Below are positions 62,606-64,000 of a stretch of DNA of 64,000 nucleotides, piece after piece. Numbering within the stretch: the first letter of the stretch is position 1; every line of letters begins with the position of its first letter. The notes beneath the pieces were generated by a model. It did not search any database and was not told the origin of the DNA. It was given only the letters and a program-made list of their open reading frames with translations. Made by a program: the position numbers and the translations under genes. Source of the stretch: Roseiarcus sp963829505 (GTDB lineage: Bacteria; Pseudomonadota; Alphaproteobacteria; Rhizobiales; Beijerinckiaceae); assembly GCA_963829505.1 (NCBI GenBank), contig CAWHIL010000001.1, forward strand, positions 1,302,001 through 1,366,000, given 5' to 3'.

Positions 62606-63181
62606 AGACCGACCCTAGCAGTAATGATTGCTAACGTCGCGTCCCATTGGTCAAAACTAGAGCAATCTCTTTCTATCTCATTCGCTACTATTTTATCCGG
62701 TCAAGAACCGTCAGCCCTCGCGAATTACAATGCCATTTTCGACGTATCTCTTCGCCACACGCAATTTTTAACAACCGCTAGAGCGAAGGGTCTGCCCCAT
62801 CATTTGATTGAAGAATCGGAGAAGCTGCACGCCCGGGCGAGAAAGACAGCAACGCGACGAAATAAAATAGTGCACGGTCTTTGGGCAATTTGTCCTGACA
62901 GACCCAACTCTTTATTGCTTTGCCCGCCGGACGCCATAAACAATCATATTGATCAGATCATGCGCGATATTCACTCTTTTGTCGATAAGTCCTTTAGTAT
63001 CGTTACCATATCAAGAAATTTCGACTTGATGCCGAATGAGTACGAGGAATATACCGCGAGCGATTTTATTGACGTGCAGATGGCGATAACCGACCTGATA
63101 GCCGCAGCCGATGAGTATTGGAAAAAGGTGTTGAACTTTTCGTTTGAACACGAGCGAGCACGTCGCGCGCCACCGCGTTAG
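62540..63181 (+). CDS. HEPN-like protein (IS cargo)
   Basis: 213 aa from ATG 62540 (an alternative ATG at 62624 is possible). Mostly helical: NVASHWSKLEQSLSISFATI, then EKLHARARKTATRRNKIVHG containing RNKIVH, an RX4H motif as in HEPN ribonucleases, and long later helices. Codon use and GC are clearly lower than in flanking chromosomal genes, indicating foreign origin. Passenger of the IS1595-family element; possibly a defence or toxin-like RNase. No antitoxin identified. Confidence 0.6.
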   Translation: MPQPFKRKPNQKVQIAPSAVLHRPTLAVMIANVASHWSKLEQSLSISFATILSGQEPSALANYNAIFDVSLRHTQFLTTARAKGLPHHLIEESEKLHARARKTATRRNKIVHGLWAICPDRPNSLLLCPPDAINNHIDQIMRDIHSFVDKSFSIVTISRNFDLMPNEYEEYTASDFIDVQMAITDLIAAADEYWKKVLNFSFEHERARRAPPR

Positions 63182-63290
63182 CAGTGGTCCGGTCACAATG
63201 TATAGATGATTCCCCAGAGTTCTCGAACCAATCGAGAATGACGTCGGCGATGCCCTCTAGCATTTCCGAATCGGAAGTCCGGCCTGTCAC
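63066..63290 (-). CDS. Short opposite-strand frame near the right IS end
   Basis: 74 aa: MTGRTSDSEMLEGIADVILD, WFENSGESSIHCDRTTANAV, ARDVLARVQTK. The first 50 residues look like a small folded protein, while the rest overlaps the HEPN-like gene antisense. It lies wholly inside the element. Tentative. Confidence 0.35.
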   Translation of the reverse strand: MTGRTSDSEMLEGIADVILDWFENSGESSIHCDRTTANAVARDVLARVQTKSSTPFSNTHRLRLSGRLSPSARQ

Positions 63291-63340
63291 GCGGTTCCAT
63301 AACTAGCCTTCGCATTGCGTTTGTCAACTAGATAATCGCC

Positions 63341-63348
63341 AAGGAAAA
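63341..63348. repeat. Right 8-bp target-site duplication of the IS element
   Basis: AAGGAAAA immediately after the right inverted repeat, identical to 61051-61058. Confidence 0.85.
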
Positions 63349-63349
63349 G

Positions 63350-63434
63350 GAAGCTTCCGGAAAGATATTGAAAGCGCTGGAAGGGCGTTTGGAAGCTTTT
63401 CGAACGGATTGGAAGCTTTACGAAGCAATCGGAA
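63350..63434 (-). repeat. Decameric TTC array downstream of proA, split by the IS
   Basis: On the proA sense strand (minus), TTC (GAA on plus) occurs at plus positions 63432, 63422, 63412, 63402, 63392, 63380, 63370, 63360 and 63350: 10,10,10,10,12,10,10,10. Rejoining the IS flanks adds one more unit in phase (GAA at 61050). The first unit lies about 18 nt after the proA stop. Same spacing pattern as the array after the Nramp-like gene; the sequences match only in the TTC core. Confidence 0.72.
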
Positions 63435-63451
63435 CCGTCACGACCCCGAAC

Positions 63452-64000
63452 TCACGGCCGCGTCTGGCCGTCGCCCCGCACGCGGTACTTGAAGGTGCAG
63501 AGTTGCTCGACGCCGACGGGCCCGCGCGCGTGCATGCGGCCGGTCGCGATGCCGATCTCGGCGCCGAAGCCGAACTCGCCGCCGTCGGCGAACTGGGTCG
63601 AGGCGTTGTGCAGCACGATCGCCGAATCGACCTCCTTGAGGAACCGCTCCGCAGCGGCGGCGTCCTCGGTGACGATGGCGTCGGTGTGATGCGACCCGTA
63701 AGTCTCGATGTGCTCGATCGCCGCCTCGAGGCTCGCGACCACCCGCACCGAAATGATCGCGTCGAGGTACTCGGTCCGCCAGTCCGCCTCGGTCGCCGGC
63801 GTGACACGGCGGTCGGCGGCTTGCGCTTCCGCGTCGCCCCTGACCGCGCAGCCTTCGAGGATGAGCGCCTCGATCAGCGGCTGCAGCATGGCGGGCGCCG
63901 CGTCGCGGTGGACGAGCAGCGTCTCGGCCGCGCCGCAGACCCCGGTGCGGCGCATCTTGGCGTTGACGAGGATCTTCACCGCCTTGTCGAGGTTCGCCGC
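63452..64000 (-). CDS. proA: Gamma-glutamyl phosphate reductase, C-terminal part
   Basis: 182 residues of ProA, cut at its 5' side by the window end. Catalyses NADPH reduction of gamma-glutamyl phosphate to glutamate semialdehyde in proline synthesis. Visible: KILVNAKMRRTGVCGAAETL with the catalytic Cys, TEYLDAIISVRVVASLEAAI, SHHTDAIVTEDAAAAERFLK, NASTQFADGGEFGFGAEIGI and the end GRMHARGPVGVEQLCTFKYR, the standard C-terminus. Cut by the window edge, not degraded. Confidence 0.96.
   Translation of the reverse strand, partial: AANLDKAVKILVNAKMRRTGVCGAAETLLVHRDAAPAMLQPLIEALILEGCAVRGDAEAQAADRRVTPATEADWRTEYLDAIISVRVVASLEAAIEHIETYGSHHTDAIVTEDAAAAERFLKEVDSAIVLHNASTQFADGGEFGFGAEIGIATGRMHARGPVGVEQLCTFKYRVRGDGQTRP

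Larger units (their letters stand above)
61059..63340 (+). mobile_element. Complete IS1595-family element with cargo genes
   Basis: 2282-bp element. Left end 61059-61082 begins GGCGATTATCTAGTTGACAA; the right end 63317-63340 is its perfect 24-bp inverse. Flanked by the 8-bp duplication AAGGAAAA. It contains a zinc-ribbon gene, an ISXO2-type transposase, a HEPN-like gene of lower GC than the chromosome, and two short opposite-strand frames. It is longer than a minimal IS1595 (about 1 kb), so it belongs to the passenger-carrying kind. It is inserted inside the decameric TTC array downstream of proA. Intact ends and target duplication suggest recent, possibly still active, insertion. Confidence 0.92.

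Overview
The window is GC-rich DNA from an alphaproteobacterium, most likely a member of the Hyphomicrobiales (Rhizobiales). The evidence is an Irr-type Fur regulator, a hopanoid-pathway HpnE, a fused UreA-UreB subunit, a ChoXWV importer, HWE-type kinase signalling, and several dispersed palindromic intergenic repeats of the kind common in that order. Genus cannot be fixed from the sequence alone.

Layout. 1-7 kb: end of a ChrR-type anti-sigma gene, a DUF1295 membrane enzyme, YchF GTPase, a DUF937 protein, a DUF900 lipoprotein esterase and a divergent Nramp-like transporter. 7-12.5 kb: soluble HWE/HisKA_2 kinase, Irr, GFA, DUF1993, GST, and a MarR/cupin divergent pair with two operator-like palindromes. 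12.5-20.5 kb: CRTAC1 plus di-heme oxidoreductase pair, then a LacI regulator followed by a xylose-type ABC importer (xylF-xylH-xylG). 20.5-31 kb: a hydrolase-GNAT fusion, a PEP-CTERM protein, two DUF465 genes, queG, small proteins (one behind a sigma-54-like promoter), higBA, DUF488 with a DMSP-lyase-like cupin, and a DUF2817 peptidase-like protein. 31-35.6 kb: urease genes ureD, ureAB and ureC, split by a PIN/AbrB toxin-antitoxin pair and followed by a decayed ureC fragment. 35.6-42.7 kb: a GT39-like glycosyltransferase, an O-antigen-ligase-like protein, hpnE, and an amino-sugar kinase with nagA. 42.8-52 kb: an MttB-family methyltransferase, a dimethylglycine-dehydrogenase-like enzyme and choXWV (quaternary-amine uptake and demethylation), then a CrtI-like oxidoreductase. 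52-64 kb: a HAD-phosphatase/P-loop ATPase fusion, dnaN, PBP1-type penicillin-binding protein, two Uma2 genes, RidA, DUF805, PadR, a complete IS1595-family element with cargo, and the 3' part of proA.

Two points stand out. First, two intergenic arrays of TTC spaced at exactly 10 nt, each with a single 12-nt step after the fifth unit, lie about 20 nt downstream of two unrelated genes (the Nramp-like gene and proA), in the same orientation relative to the gene. The second array has been split by the IS1595-family element, which has 24-bp perfect inverted repeats and an 8-bp target duplication. Second, four genes (di-heme oxidoreductase, LacI regulator, DMSP-lyase-like cupin, GT39-like) each carry one extra base in a homopolymer run and are otherwise intact. 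That pattern fits base-calling error at least as well as real decay.

I saw no tRNA, rRNA or CRISPR array.
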